Source of the DNA: Providencia rettgeri
Lineage (GTDB): Bacteria > Pseudomonadota > Gammaproteobacteria > Enterobacterales > Enterobacteriaceae
Direction of reading: 5' to 3'
Assembly (NCBI GenBank): GCA_900455085.1
Contig: UGTZ01000001.1
Coordinates: forward strand, 2,572,501-2,636,500
Length of the DNA: 64,000 nucleotides
Positions 55,501 to 64,000 of this stretch are shown here, piece after piece. The notes beneath the pieces are model-generated. The model was not told the DNA's origin, did not search any database, and worked only from the letters and a program-made list of their open reading frames with translations. The translations under genes and the position numbers were made by a program. Position 1 is the stretch's first letter; every line of letters starts with the position of its first letter.

Positions 55501-56616
55501 ATGGAAAAATCGCAAAAACGCTTGGATCTTCCCAAACTTATTTTCGGCCTATTATCCATCGTTTTAATGATAGCAGCCTGTTTTTGGGTACTTAATCCAT
55601 TTATTCTTGGCTTTGTATGGGCGGGAATGATGGTAATTGCAACTTGGCCACTATTATTAAGACTTGAAGCTCGCTTATGGCGCAAGCGCTGGTTAGCTGC
55701 ATTAGTGATGGTTCTTCTTATATTACTATTATTCGTTATCCCATTAGGTATCCTAATTGGCAGTATTATTGAAAATAGTACTCCACTTATTGATTTAGCT
55801 AAATCACCATCAAGCCTAACGCTGCCTGATTTAGAATGGCTAAATACTATCCCGATGGTAGGTGAAAAAATTTACTATGCATGGCATAGCTTAGTTGCCA
55901 GTGGGGGTAATGCTTTACTTGCCAAAATTCAACCCTACTTTGGCCAAGCCGCAGGGTGGTTTGCCACACAAGCTATTAGCGCAGGAAGATTTGTTTTTCA
56001 CTTGATGTTAATGCTGCTGTTTAGTGGTTTACTCTATCTTAAAGGCGAATCAGTCATGGTTGGTATCCGCCACTTTGCTGTGCGTCTTGCAGGGATCCGT
56101 GGAGATGCAGCTGTCGTATTAGCCGCACAATCTATTCGAGCCGTTGCGTTAGGTGTTGTCGTGACTGCACTCATTCAAGCCATTGTCGGTGGCATTGGCC
56201 TCGCTCTTTCTGGTATCGGTTACGCAGCAATCTTGACTGTTCTATTGTTTATTTGCTGTGTGGCTCAATTAGGGCCTTTATTAATCATGATCCCCTCCGT
56301 GTTATGGCTATTTTGGACAGGTGATACGACCTGGGGGATAATCTTGGCCATTTGGGCTGCCGTTGTCGCTACTATGGATGGCGTTCTTCGCCCATGGTTA
56401 ATTAAAATGGGCGCAGACTTACCCATGGTTCTAATCCTTGTTGGTGTTATTGGGGGAATTTTATCATTTGGTATGATTGGTTTGTTTATCGGCCCGGTTG
56501 TATTAGCTGTTTCTTACAGCTTATTAAAAGCTTGGATGAACGAAGTCGCTGTTCCGAATGAAGACTTAACAGAAACTGAAAAGTTTCTAGAGGAAGAGTT
56601 TTCGATTAAAAAGTAG
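55501..56616 (+). CDS. ydiK: AI-2E family transporter YdiK
   Basis: A 371-residue polytopic membrane protein (E. coli 370) of the AI-2 exporter/YdiK family with about eight helices and the GIRGDAAVVLAAQSIRAVALG cytoplasmic region; the transported substrate of YdiK is unproven. The AAAGGA ribosome site is ten bases upstream. It is divergent from ydiJ and followed by rprA, as in E. coli. Confidence 0.93.
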   Translation: MEKSQKRLDLPKLIFGLLSIVLMIAACFWVLNPFILGFVWAGMMVIATWPLLLRLEARLWRKRWLAALVMVLLILLLFVIPLGILIGSIIENSTPLIDLAKSPSSLTLPDLEWLNTIPMVGEKIYYAWHSLVASGGNALLAKIQPYFGQAAGWFATQAISAGRFVFHLMLMLLFSGLLYLKGESVMVGIRHFAVRLAGIRGDAAVVLAAQSIRAVALGVVVTALIQAIVGGIGLALSGIGYAAILTVLLFICCVAQLGPLLIMIPSVLWLFWTGDTTWGIILAIWAAVVATMDGVLRPWLIKMGADLPMVLILVGVIGGILSFGMIGLFIGPVVLAVSYSLLKAWMNEVAVPNEDLTETEKFLEEEFSIKK

Positions 56617-56829
56617 TATACCGCCAATTAGTCGCAGGTATGTTTAAGCTATACATGCTTGCGAACTTAATAAATCTAGTTCCATTAATATTTAGAAACA
56701 ATATTTAACATTCTAACGTTAGTATTTAGTCTAATTTATGTTAACATAAATCTATTGAATTAATTCTCTTTAAGTAACAATGAGTAATATTAATATTGAG
56801 AGTGTTCTTAATGATTGTATAATATGAAT

Positions 56830-56957
56830 AGTTTAATATTCAATTATTGAATCATATGAATCTAAGAAGCCGCGCCCTTCCCCCTTTAGGCGTTGCTTTA
56901 TTAACTGAATTGCTGTGTGTAGTCTTTGCCTGTCAGCCCATGATAGGCTTTTTTTTT
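56830..56957 (+). ncRNA. rprA: RprA small RNA (RpoS activator)
   Basis: GAATTGCTGTGTGTAGTCTT followed by TGCC (56907-56930) is identical to the core of E. coli RprA. The terminator stem GCCTGTCA/TGATAGGC and nine U match the E. coli 3' end in type, and the position after ydiK is conserved. Upstream, ATTCAATTATTGAAT is an AT-rich hairpin like the E. coli 5' stem. A promoter TTGAGA (56796-56801), 16 bp, TATAAT (56818-56823) places the start near 56830, giving about 128 nt. In E. coli RprA is controlled by RcsB and pairs with the rpoS leader. The exact 5' end here is inferred. Confidence 0.92.
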
Positions 56958-57014
56958 ATCTTTATTTAATATGAATACTATTCATGTCATAATCAGAACA
57001 TCACTTTATAATTA

Positions 57015-57054
57015 TTGATTAACATCAATTTCTGTCATTATTATCCGTTATAAT
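57015..57054 (+). promoter_or_regulatory. FNR-type promoter with no recognised gene
   Basis: A perfect FNR palindrome TTGATTAACATCAA (57015-57028) is followed by a perfect -10 TATAAT (57049-57054). With a start at 57063 the FNR centre is at -41.5, the class II activation geometry. It points right, between rprA and convergent ppsA. Confidence 0.65.
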
Positions 57055-57062
57055 ACTCCTTT

Positions 57063-57260
57063 GGCGTTATATAATTAATTAACTTACGTTACTCTTATTT
57101 AGCATATACTTGCCTGTTAAATTTAATACGCATAATAAGGGTAATTATATTTAGCTTATTGTTTGTTTATGCCTAAAAAGCATTACACAACCACTTATTC
57201 AAAACTATTTAATATCAAACTACCTATTATAGAATTTATCAATTTCTATAATAGGTAGCT
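57063..57260 (+). ncRNA. Candidate FNR-dependent noncoding transcript
   Basis: The segment between the FNR-type promoter and a perfect 15-bp hairpin (arms 57220-57234 and 57244-57258, CTACCTATTATAGAA and complement) has no credible gene. A 29-codon frame at 57169-57258 lacks a ribosome site and would end inside the hairpin. The hairpin is followed by only three T, so its role as terminator is uncertain. Confidence 0.4.
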
Positions 57261-57277
57261 TTGATTAAGTAAACACA

Positions 57278-57306
57278 AAGGCTGAATGCTATTTACATTC
57301 AGCCTT
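57278..57306 (-). terminator. Terminator of ppsA
   Basis: Perfect 11-bp arms AAGGCTGAATG and CATTCAGCCTT, 22 bases after the ppsA stop, followed on the minus strand by TTTGTGTTTAC. Confidence 0.82.
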
Positions 57307-57327
57307 GATAATTAAAAAACTAAATAG

Positions 57328-59706
57328 TTATTGATTTTCAGCTATCGTTAGCCATGTTTGCACAACGGTGTCAGGGTTTAAAGATAAACTATCAATACCT
57401 TCATCAACCAACCATTGAGCGAAATCTTGATGGTCGGATGGCCCTTGCCCACAAATGCCTACATATTTATTTTGGCGTTTTGCAGCCTGTATTGCCATGG
57501 ATAACATCGCTTTCACGGCATCATTTCGTTCATCGAATAATTCAGAAACAACACCCGAGTCCCTATCAAGACCTAATGTTAACTGAGTCATATCATTCGA
57601 ACCGATAGAGAAACCGTCAAAATGTTCGAGGAATTGATCAGCCAGTAAAGCATTTGATGGGATTTCGCACATCATAATAACTTTTAAGCCATTTTCACCA
57701 CGTTTCAAATCATGTTTAGCCAATTCTGCAACTACGGCTTCCGCCTGTGCAACCGTGCGAACGAATGGGATCATGATTTCAACATTTGTTAGGCCCATGG
57801 TATTACGAACACGTTTAACCGCTTCACATTCCAATGCAAAACAGGCACGGAAGCTATCAGACACATAGCGCCCTGCACCACGGAAACCTAACATTGGGTT
57901 TTCTTCTTCAGGTTCATAAATATCCCCACCGACTAAGTTGGCATATTCGTTTGACTTGAAGTCAGATAAACGGACAATAACGCGTTTTGGCCAGAAGGCT
58001 GCGGCTAAAGTCGAAATTCCTTCGGTTAATTTGCCGACATAAAATTCAATCGGGTCATCATAACCTGCCATCATTTGGCGAATTTCTGCTTGTAGCTCAG
58101 GAGATTGCTTATCAAATTCCAGCAACGCTCTTGGGTGAACACCAATCATACGATTGATGATAAATTCAAGCCTAGCTAAGCCCACGCCTTCATTAGGTAA
58201 ACAAGCAAAATCAAATGCACGGTCAGGGTTACCGACGTTCATCATAATTTTGACATCTAGACTTGGCATATCACTCACTTCAGAGCTGTGAATTTCAAAT
58301 GCAAGTTTACCTTCATATACAAAGCCTGTATCGCCTTCAGAGCAAGAGACAGTCACCTCTTGGCCTTCTTGCAAACGGTCAGTCGCATCACCGCAACCGA
58401 CAACGGCTGGAATACCTAACTCACGAGCGATAATCGCAGCATGACAGGTGCGTCCACCACGATTGGTAACAATCGCAGCCGCTTTTTTCATGATAGGCTC
58501 CCAATCAGGGTCGGTCATATCGGTAACGAGTACATCCCCCGCCTGAATTCTATCCATTTCACTCAAGTTATGAATAACTTTAACCGCCCCTGAGCCAATA
58601 CGATGACCAATTGCGCGCCCTTCAACTAAAACTTGTCCTTGTTGTTTTAATTGGTAACGCTCCATCACTTGTTGATTAGAACGAACGGTTTCTGGCCTTG
58701 CTTGAACAATATACAAACGCCCATTATGACCATCTTTTGCCCACTCGATATCCATTGGGCGACCGTAGTGTTTTTCAATCTGTAAAGCTTGACGTGCAAG
58801 CTCTTCAACTTCGTGATCAGCCAAAGAGAAACGATTGCGTAGAGCCTCTGGCACATCTTCGATTTGTACTTGTTTACCGTGCTCTTTACTATTGGCATAC
58901 ACCATTTGTAATTTTTTTGAGCCCAGTGTACGACGTACAATCGCAGGGCGGTTGTTGGTTAACGTTGGTTTATGGACATAAAACTCGTCAGGGTTCACAG
59001 CGCCTTGCACCACCATCTCACCTAAACCATACGCAGAGGTGATAAATACGACTTGATCGAAGCCCGATTCAGTATCAATCGTAAACATGACACCCGATGA
59101 GGCTAAATCTGAACGTACCATGCGTTGAACACCCGCAGAAAGTGCTACACCGCGGTGATCATAGCCTTGGTGAACGCGATATGAAATCGCACGGTCATTA
59201 AATAATGAAGCAAAAACGTGTTTAATCGCAACTAAGACTGCGTCTATCCCTTGAACATTAAGGAATGTTTCCTGTTGCCCTGCAAACGAAGCGTCAGGCA
59301 TATCCTCAGCCGTTGCCGATGACCGGACAGCAAATGAGGCTTCCGCTTCACCTTCTGACAGTTGCGCGAATGCATCACGAATATCTTGTTCCAACTCCTT
59401 CGTCAGCGGTGTATCAATCACCCATTGACGGATCTGAGCACCTGCTACAGCCAGTTGGTTCACATCATCAATATCCGTTTCATCTAGCAGGTTATAAATG
59501 CGCTGATTTACACCGCTCTGCTCCAGAAAATCATTAAACGCCTGTGCGGTTGTCGCGAAACCGTTAGGTACGGATACTCCCAGATCAGATAAGTTAGTGA
59601 TCATTTCACCGAGAGAAGCATTTTTGCCCCCAACACGGTCAACATCATTCATCCCTAATTGGTTATACCAAAGTACATTACACGGAGTGAGGCCATTTGT
59701 GGACAT
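57328..59706 (-). CDS. ppsA: Phosphoenolpyruvate synthase
   Basis: Converts pyruvate and ATP to PEP and AMP, used in gluconeogenesis. 792 residues, the E. coli length. Order: ATP-grasp-like nucleotide domain (GGKNASLGEMI, SFAVRSSATAEDMPDASFAG), the phosphohistidine domain with His in GGRTCHAAIIAREL (near 420), and the PEP/pyruvate barrel with NEGVGLARLEF, EENPMLGFRG and C in GQGPS-containing KYVGICGQGPSDH. It is divergent from its regulator ppsR. Confidence 0.97.
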   Translation of the reverse strand: MSTNGLTPCNVLWYNQLGMNDVDRVGGKNASLGEMITNLSDLGVSVPNGFATTAQAFNDFLEQSGVNQRIYNLLDETDIDDVNQLAVAGAQIRQWVIDTPLTKELEQDIRDAFAQLSEGEAEASFAVRSSATAEDMPDASFAGQQETFLNVQGIDAVLVAIKHVFASLFNDRAISYRVHQGYDHRGVALSAGVQRMVRSDLASSGVMFTIDTESGFDQVVFITSAYGLGEMVVQGAVNPDEFYVHKPTLTNNRPAIVRRTLGSKKLQMVYANSKEHGKQVQIEDVPEALRNRFSLADHEVEELARQALQIEKHYGRPMDIEWAKDGHNGRLYIVQARPETVRSNQQVMERYQLKQQGQVLVEGRAIGHRIGSGAVKVIHNLSEMDRIQAGDVLVTDMTDPDWEPIMKKAAAIVTNRGGRTCHAAIIARELGIPAVVGCGDATDRLQEGQEVTVSCSEGDTGFVYEGKLAFEIHSSEVSDMPSLDVKIMMNVGNPDRAFDFACLPNEGVGLARLEFIINRMIGVHPRALLEFDKQSPELQAEIRQMMAGYDDPIEFYVGKLTEGISTLAAAFWPKRVIVRLSDFKSNEYANLVGGDIYEPEEENPMLGFRGAGRYVSDSFRACFALECEAVKRVRNTMGLTNVEIMIPFVRTVAQAEAVVAELAKHDLKRGENGLKVIMMCEIPSNALLADQFLEHFDGFSIGSNDMTQLTLGLDRDSGVVSELFDERNDAVKAMLSMAIQAAKRQNKYVGICGQGPSDHQDFAQWLVDEGIDSLSLNPDTVVQTWLTIAENQ

Positions 59707-59968
59707 TGAAAGCGATCCTTTTATAGCAATTTAGTGACAGAGTACAAATCGTAAAAAATCTCGTTGGCGAAAATTCGCCTCGTGAAATAGACTAGCACAG
59801 ACGCTAAGAGAAGATGGACTGGTGAATCGTTCCATCACTGAAGAAAACTTTTTTGTTCTAAAAATCGTTCAAAAAATGGCTATAGTTCCCCCTATAAACT
59901 AATTTTTAAACTTTAAACAAAGATAATATCTCCCAATATCCAGTGATAAATACAATAAGAGACAAATA

Positions 59969-60832
59969 ATGATGACCGAATTAGGAGCAATGAATAATAT
60001 GGCAAGCCAAGTTCAACGCACAGTTTTTTTTATTTCTGATGGAACAGCGATCACCGCTGAAACTTTGGGGCATGCCGTACTTTCTCAATTTCCGCTGTCA
60101 TTTATTTCTTATACTCTGCCGTTTGTCACAAGCGAAGCTCGCGCGCAGGAAATTAAACAAAAAATTGATATTATCTTCCAAGAAACGCAATTGCGCCCTT
60201 TGGTGTTCTATTCGATTATCTCCCCCGAAGTAAAGCAAATCATCACTCAAAGTGCCGGGTTCTGCCAAGATATCGTTCAGAGCTTAGTCGCCCCGATTCA
60301 AAAAGAAGTCGGCCTAGAACCTGAACCCAAACTTAACCGAACCCATGGTTTATCTATGCAGAATATGAATCAATATGATGCACGTATCGCTGCCATTGAA
60401 TATACACTGGCTCACGACGATGGGATTTCGTTACGAAACCTGGATCAAGCCCAAGTGATACTGATAGGGGTTTCACGTTGTGGCAAAACACCAACAAGTC
60501 TCTATTTAGCGATGCAATTTGGTATCCAAGCTGCAAACTACCCATTTACGGCTGACGATATGGATAACTTACAGTTACCAGCCGCATTACGCCCATATAC
60601 GCATAAATTGTTCGGTTTAACTATTAGCCCTGAACGGTTAGCTGCCATCCGTGAAGAGCGCCGTGAAAATAGCCGCTATGCTTCCATAAGGCAATGTCGT
60701 ATTGAGATAGCTGAAGTTGAAGCTTTATTTAGACAAAATAAAATCAATTACTTAAATACAACTAACTACTCTGTTGAAGAAATTTCCGCAAAAGTGATTG
60801 ATACCATGGGCTTACAAAGACGAATCTTTTAA
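59969..60832 (+). CDS. ppsR: PEP synthase regulatory protein PpsR (DUF299)
   Basis: A bifunctional ADP-dependent kinase and Pi-dependent pyrophosphorylase that switches PpsA off and on by phosphorylating a threonine beside its catalytic His. The P-loop is GVSRCGKTPTS. The first ATG (59969) gives 287 residues. The ATG at 59999 would give 277, exactly the E. coli length (MASQVQRTVFFISDGTA against MDNAVDRHVFYISDGTA); I keep the longer frame but consider 59999 possible. Confidence 0.94.
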   Translation: MMTELGAMNNMASQVQRTVFFISDGTAITAETLGHAVLSQFPLSFISYTLPFVTSEARAQEIKQKIDIIFQETQLRPLVFYSIISPEVKQIITQSAGFCQDIVQSLVAPIQKEVGLEPEPKLNRTHGLSMQNMNQYDARIAAIEYTLAHDDGISLRNLDQAQVILIGVSRCGKTPTSLYLAMQFGIQAANYPFTADDMDNLQLPAALRPYTHKLFGLTISPERLAAIREERRENSRYASIRQCRIEIAEVEALFRQNKINYLNTTNYSVEEISAKVIDTMGLQRRIF

Positions 60833-60900
60833 TGAATACAAATAAAAAAAATATTCATTCCAGCTAAGTTGGAGGTTGAAATTACGCCACATTCGTTTAT

Positions 60901-60916
60901 TGTGATCTTAATCACT
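60901..60916. promoter_or_regulatory. CRP/FNR-type palindrome before aroH
   Basis: TGTGATCTTAATCACT matches TGTGA-N6-TCACA at 9 of 10 positions. It lies 40 bases before the aroH ATG and 70 after the ppsR stop. Whether it serves aroH is unknown. Confidence 0.45.
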
Positions 60917-60955
60917 TATAGGGCATACGCCTATTAAAGTTCTTTGAGAAAGAAA

Positions 60956-62005
60956 ATGCACAAAACTGATGAATTACGTACTGCGAGAGTGGATAGCTTA
61001 ATTACCCCACAAACTCTCGCTTATGAGTTTCCTATTTCCCAAAAAGTCGCCGAAAACGTGACAGCGTCACGCAAACGCATAGAACAAATATTATCCGGTC
61101 AAGACCCGCGTTTACTGGTTATTGTTGGCCCTTGTTCGATTCATGACATCGATGCGGCTATTGAATACGCTAAAAAATTAAACGCATTAAGAGAGCATCA
61201 TCAAGACCGTTTAGAAATCGTCATGCGAACTTACTTTGAGAAACCACGTACTGTCGTGGGTTGGAAAGGGTTAATTTCTGACCCAAACCTTGATAATTCT
61301 TGCCAAGTTAATACCGGTATCCGGTTAGCTCGTAAATTATTAATTGAAGTTAACCAATTAGGGTTAGCCACGGCAACCGAATTCCTTGATATGGTCACCG
61401 GGCAATATATTGCAGATCTGATTAGTTGGGGAGCAATAGGTGCTCGCACAACAGAAAGCCAAATTCACCGTGAAATGGCATCCGCATTGTCTTGTCCTGT
61501 TGGTTTCAAAAATGGCACAGACGGTAATATTAATATTGCCATTGATGCAATAAGAGCTGCAAAGGCACAGCATATGTTTTTATCACCAGATAAAAACGGG
61601 CAAATGACCATTTACCAAACTAGTGGTAATCCACATGGTCATATCATTATGCGTGGGGGTAAACAACCTAATTACACTGCCGGTGACTTAGCCGCAGCTT
61701 GTGACAAACTACGTAAATTTGAATTACCAGAGCATTTAGTGGTCGATTTTAGCCATGGTAATTGCCAAAAAATTCACCGTCGCCAACTCGAAGTTGCTCG
61801 AGATATCGCTGAACAAATAAAAGATGGTTCTACCGCTATCAGTGGTGTAATGGCAGAAAGCTTCTTGGTTGAAGGCACGCAAAAAGTGGTTTCTGACCAA
61901 CCTTTGGTTTATGGTCAATCAATTACCGACCCATGCCTTGGCTGGGAAGATACCGAGCAACTTATTGAAATTCTTGCTCAAGCTGTTGAATCACGCTTTA
62001 AATAA
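60956..62005 (+). CDS. aroH: DAHP synthase AroH (Trp-sensitive type)
   Basis: First step of the shikimate pathway: PEP plus erythrose 4-phosphate to DAHP. The ATG at 60956 (MHKTDELRTARVDSLITP) gives 349 residues. Class I motifs are present: GPCSIHD, MRTYFEKPRTVVGWKG, GARTTESQIHREMASALSCP, MAESFL.EG. Sequence and the ppsA-ppsR-aroH order identify it as AroH rather than AroF/AroG. No TrpR operator was recognised upstream. Confidence 0.94.
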   Translation: MHKTDELRTARVDSLITPQTLAYEFPISQKVAENVTASRKRIEQILSGQDPRLLVIVGPCSIHDIDAAIEYAKKLNALREHHQDRLEIVMRTYFEKPRTVVGWKGLISDPNLDNSCQVNTGIRLARKLLIEVNQLGLATATEFLDMVTGQYIADLISWGAIGARTTESQIHREMASALSCPVGFKNGTDGNINIAIDAIRAAKAQHMFLSPDKNGQMTIYQTSGNPHGHIIMRGGKQPNYTAGDLAAACDKLRKFELPEHLVVDFSHGNCQKIHRRQLEVARDIAEQIKDGSTAISGVMAESFLVEGTQKVVSDQPLVYGQSITDPCLGWEDTEQLIEILAQAVESRFK

Positions 62006-62034
62006 ACCCAATAATTCCAAAATTCTTCTATTAC

Positions 62035-62068
62035 AAGCCCTTTAGTTTCGTTTACTAAAGGGCTTCTT
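62035..62068 (+). terminator. Terminator of aroH
   Basis: Perfect 12-bp arms AAGCCCTTTAGT and ACTAAAGGGCTT, followed by CTTTAT. Confidence 0.87.
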
Positions 62069-62164
62069 TATATTTAAATCAGAAATAATTATTATTTAAA
62101 CATAATTAAAACGATATAATACTCTAATTAATCAAATAAAATAGAATTTTAATCCAAAAAAGTC

Positions 62165-62203
62165 TTGACCCACCCCACACTAACGATAATAATTCTCACT
62201 ACG
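62165..62203 (+). promoter_or_regulatory. Fur-controlled promoter of the TonB-dependent receptor
   Basis: -35 TTGACC (62165-62170), 17 bp, -10 AATAAT (62188-62193). A Fur-like 19-mer GATAATAATTCTCACTACG (62185-62203) covers the -10 and matches the consensus at about 13 positions. Confidence 0.75.
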
Positions 62204-62373
62204 AACTAATTTATGCGTTCGGTTTCCTGTAGCCCAGCCCGACTATCCGCTACAACATTACAGTGCTAAATAGTTCTAACAAATAAATACGCTACGCGAA
62301 CACTTATTGCATGCCACCCAGAGATTTTATCCAGGCAGCCAGCAAATTTTGAAACCAAAGGAAAGGATTTCCT
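62204..62373 (+). promoter_or_regulatory. Long structured leader of the receptor gene
   Basis: About 170 nt of predicted untranslated leader. It contains a 6-bp stem TGTAGC/GCTACA (62228-62254), a short frame of 18 codons from ATG 62212 with no good ribosome site, and a hairpin GGAAA/TTTCC at 62360-62372 that encloses the ribosome-site bases just before the ATG. This suggests control of translation, but it is inferred only from sequence. Confidence 0.4.
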
Positions 62374-64000
62374 ATGCTGTTTAAATCGATGCCTACATCA
62401 ACTCATCAAGAACATAAAATACCACTCTCCGCTATTGCAGCTACCATTATAATGACAGGGTTTAACAACACAGCCTTAGCTGAAAATTTATTACCCGCAA
62501 AAGCAGTGTCAACAACGGATACCCGCGACATTATTCACGTTTCTACCTCACCTTATGACTTAGAAAAAATTGCTGTTGCAGAGAATGTTGAGGTTATTGA
62601 TGCCCAAGCCCCCGAACAGCAAGCCGCCACATCCGCCCTTGATTTATTAAAAGGCCAACCTGGGGTGTTTGTCTCTGGTTCCAATAGTACTTATGGGCAA
62701 AGTATTCAAATGCGGGGCTATGATCCCCGAGGCGTAAAAGTAACCGTTGATAATATCACTCAAGACTTTAATTCAGGCCTATATGATGCAACATTTATTG
62801 ACCCAACTTTAGTAAAAAAGGTGTATATCCATAAAGGTTCCTCTTCGATACACCATGGCGGTGGCGCTTTGGCGGGGGTAGTCTCTTTCAAAACATTAAA
62901 TGCTACTGATATTTTGAAACCCAATCAAAATCTAGGTGGCCGTATTTTCAGCGGTATAGATCACAATGAACATAGTTACTATGCAGGAGGAACACTATTC
63001 GGCCGTCTCAACACTCTTGATACATTAATCAGCTACAGTCAACGCAAGAAAAATTTGATTGGCTCACCTGATTTTGCACACATCGATAATCATGAAAATA
63101 TTCATAATTGGATGCTAAAAACCACATGGACAGCGACTCCCTCTTACCTTTTAGCAATTCAGTTAAAAGATTATCGCAATGAAAGCTTAGGGGTGAAACA
63201 ACCCAGTAAACCAACAACCAAAGAGCGTTATCCGAATACACCACATGAAAGAAACAGTCGCCAATTTGATGTCGCGATAAGCCAATACTTTACCCCTAAA
63301 AATAGCGTTAACTGGCAGGCTGAGTGGGATATTTACTATAGTGATTTATCTCTAGACCAAACTGACACGGTCAAGATCACCACAAAACCCAAAGAGTACG
63401 GTACAGAAAGGCGAAATCAATACACCTACGGAACTAAATTCGCCAATAGCTTCACCATTCCAATGTATCGCTGGGCAAATCATCATATCCAAAGTGGCGT
63501 TGAGTATTACGCACAACAACAAAAATCAAACCAATATGCGATTAGCTACCCGGCAGCGTCATTAACTAATACTTCAGGTTGGCTAGTCAATGACATGACA
63601 TTACAACACTTACCTATCACATTCTCTGCAGGCACTCGTTTTACACGATATCAAACAGATAGCACGCGCATAGCTAAAAATGCTCATACTAATTGGTCGT
63701 CACGTTTTGCTGTCAGTGCCACCCCACAACACTGGGTAAATATTTTTTCTTCTTATTCGGAAAGCTACCGTACCCCACGTATGAGCGAGCTGTATAACAA
63801 TTCAAATCATTTCACGATCCCCTTCATCGGGATGAAATCAGACTTCCGCCCTTCCCCGGAATTACTACCGGAAGTCAATAAAACTATAGAAGCAGGGGTA
63901 AAACTCAGTTTCGATGATCTGCTAATAGCGAGGGACTCTCTACATTTTGGTTCAACTTATTTCTATACAAAAGCCAAAGACCACATTGCTCTTGAAGGAG
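62374..64000 (+). CDS. TonB-dependent outer-membrane receptor, heme/hemoglobin type, 5' part
   Basis: 542 codons are open to the right edge of the window without a stop. The signal peptide ends near residue 36 (NTALA); a TonB-box-like DIIHVST lies near 52-58; the plug begins near 70 (LLKGQPGVFVSG; SIQMRGYDPRGVKVTVDN; VYIHKGSSSIHHGGGALAG). Beta strands follow, with YSESYRTPRMSELYN typical of heme/hemoglobin receptors (HemR/HasR group) and the later LLPEVNKTIEAGVK matching their ETxxxEAG pattern. A strong AAGGAAAGGA precedes the ATG. Fur control fits iron uptake. The exact ligand is not certain. Confidence 0.88.
   Translation, partial: MLFKSMPTSTHQEHKIPLSAIAATIIMTGFNNTALAENLLPAKAVSTTDTRDIIHVSTSPYDLEKIAVAENVEVIDAQAPEQQAATSALDLLKGQPGVFVSGSNSTYGQSIQMRGYDPRGVKVTVDNITQDFNSGLYDATFIDPTLVKKVYIHKGSSSIHHGGGALAGVVSFKTLNATDILKPNQNLGGRIFSGIDHNEHSYYAGGTLFGRLNTLDTLISYSQRKKNLIGSPDFAHIDNHENIHNWMLKTTWTATPSYLLAIQLKDYRNESLGVKQPSKPTTKERYPNTPHERNSRQFDVAISQYFTPKNSVNWQAEWDIYYSDLSLDQTDTVKITTKPKEYGTERRNQYTYGTKFANSFTIPMYRWANHHIQSGVEYYAQQQKSNQYAISYPAASLTNTSGWLVNDMTLQHLPITFSAGTRFTRYQTDSTRIAKNAHTNWSSRFAVSATPQHWVNIFSSYSESYRTPRMSELYNNSNHFTIPFIGMKSDFRPSPELLPEVNKTIEAGVKLSFDDLLIARDSLHFGSTYFYTKAKDHIALEG

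Noticed and set aside
56856..56970. Short open frame starting within rprA
   Set aside because: It reads through the terminator U-run, so the transcript would end before its stop codon; the sequence is explained by conserved RprA.
57169..57258. 29-codon frame in the candidate FNR transcript
   Set aside because: No ribosome site and the stop lies inside the hairpin; noncoding is more likely.
1..64000. CRISPR arrays, insertion sequences, toxin-antitoxin or defence systems
   Set aside because: No regularly spaced repeats, transposase genes or recognisable defence genes were seen; apart from the integrase relic the window is core genome.

Overview
The window is about 64 kb of an AT-rich enterobacterial chromosome. 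Gene order and protein sequences point to Morganellaceae, most likely Providencia: a Proteus-type GstA, E. coli-like proteins throughout, and the E. coli syntenic blocks zntB-fnrS-ttcA, tyrR-ycjFX-psp, sapABCDF, pdxY-tyrS-pdxH-anmK, slyBA, sodB-purR-punRC, pykF-lpp-ldtE-sufESDCBA-menI-ydiJK and ppsA-ppsR-aroH. Almost everything is core genome. The only clear mobile-element trace is a dead P4-type integrase next to ttcA.

Layout. 0-2 kb: end of a DUF421 membrane protein gene, then the integrase relic. 2-7.3 kb: ttcA, the sRNA gene fnrS with its FNR box, zntB, an unassigned sRNA candidate, mppA and tpx. 7.3-16.4 kb: two orphan small genes, tyrR, ycjF, ycjX, the phage-shock genes pspDCBA with a sigma54 promoter and divergent pspF, a frameshifted exported protein and the sRNA gene ryhB. 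16.7-22 kb: sapABCDF. 22-31 kb: DUF817 protein, gstA, pdxY, a 125-bp dispersed-repeat-like element, tyrS, pdxH, anmK, slyB, slyA, ydhL. 31-41.4 kb: gloA, rnt, grxD, sodB, ynhF, purR, punR, punC, an AraC/ABM gene pair where E. coli has cfa, riboflavin synthase and mdtK. 41.5-56.6 kb: three identical tRNA-Val(GAC) genes, pykF, lpp, ldtE, the suf operon, menI, ydiJ, ydiK. 56.8-64 kb: the sRNA gene rprA, an FNR-type promoter with no gene behind it, ppsA, ppsR, aroH, and a TonB-dependent heme-type receptor running off the right edge.

Regulatory content is unusually rich. Three known sRNAs can be recognised from sequence: FnrS (anaerobiosis), RyhB (iron) and RprA (envelope stress). Two more noncoding transcripts are suggested, one at 4.3 kb on a good sigma70 promoter with a terminator, and one at 57.06-57.26 kb behind a perfect FNR palindrome at class II spacing. 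An iron theme runs through the window: Fur-controlled ryhB, its target sodB (10-nt perfect complement over the sodB start codon), sufABCDSE, and a receptor with a Fur box over its -10.

Data quality. Eight otherwise conserved genes (tyrR, ycjF, sapA, gstA, pdxY, anmK, punC and the exported protein at 15.7 kb) are broken by single-base indels, mostly one extra base in a short homopolymer. This looks like consensus sequencing error rather than biology. The integrase is different: it carries four in-frame stop codons and no frameshift, which is genuine decay.
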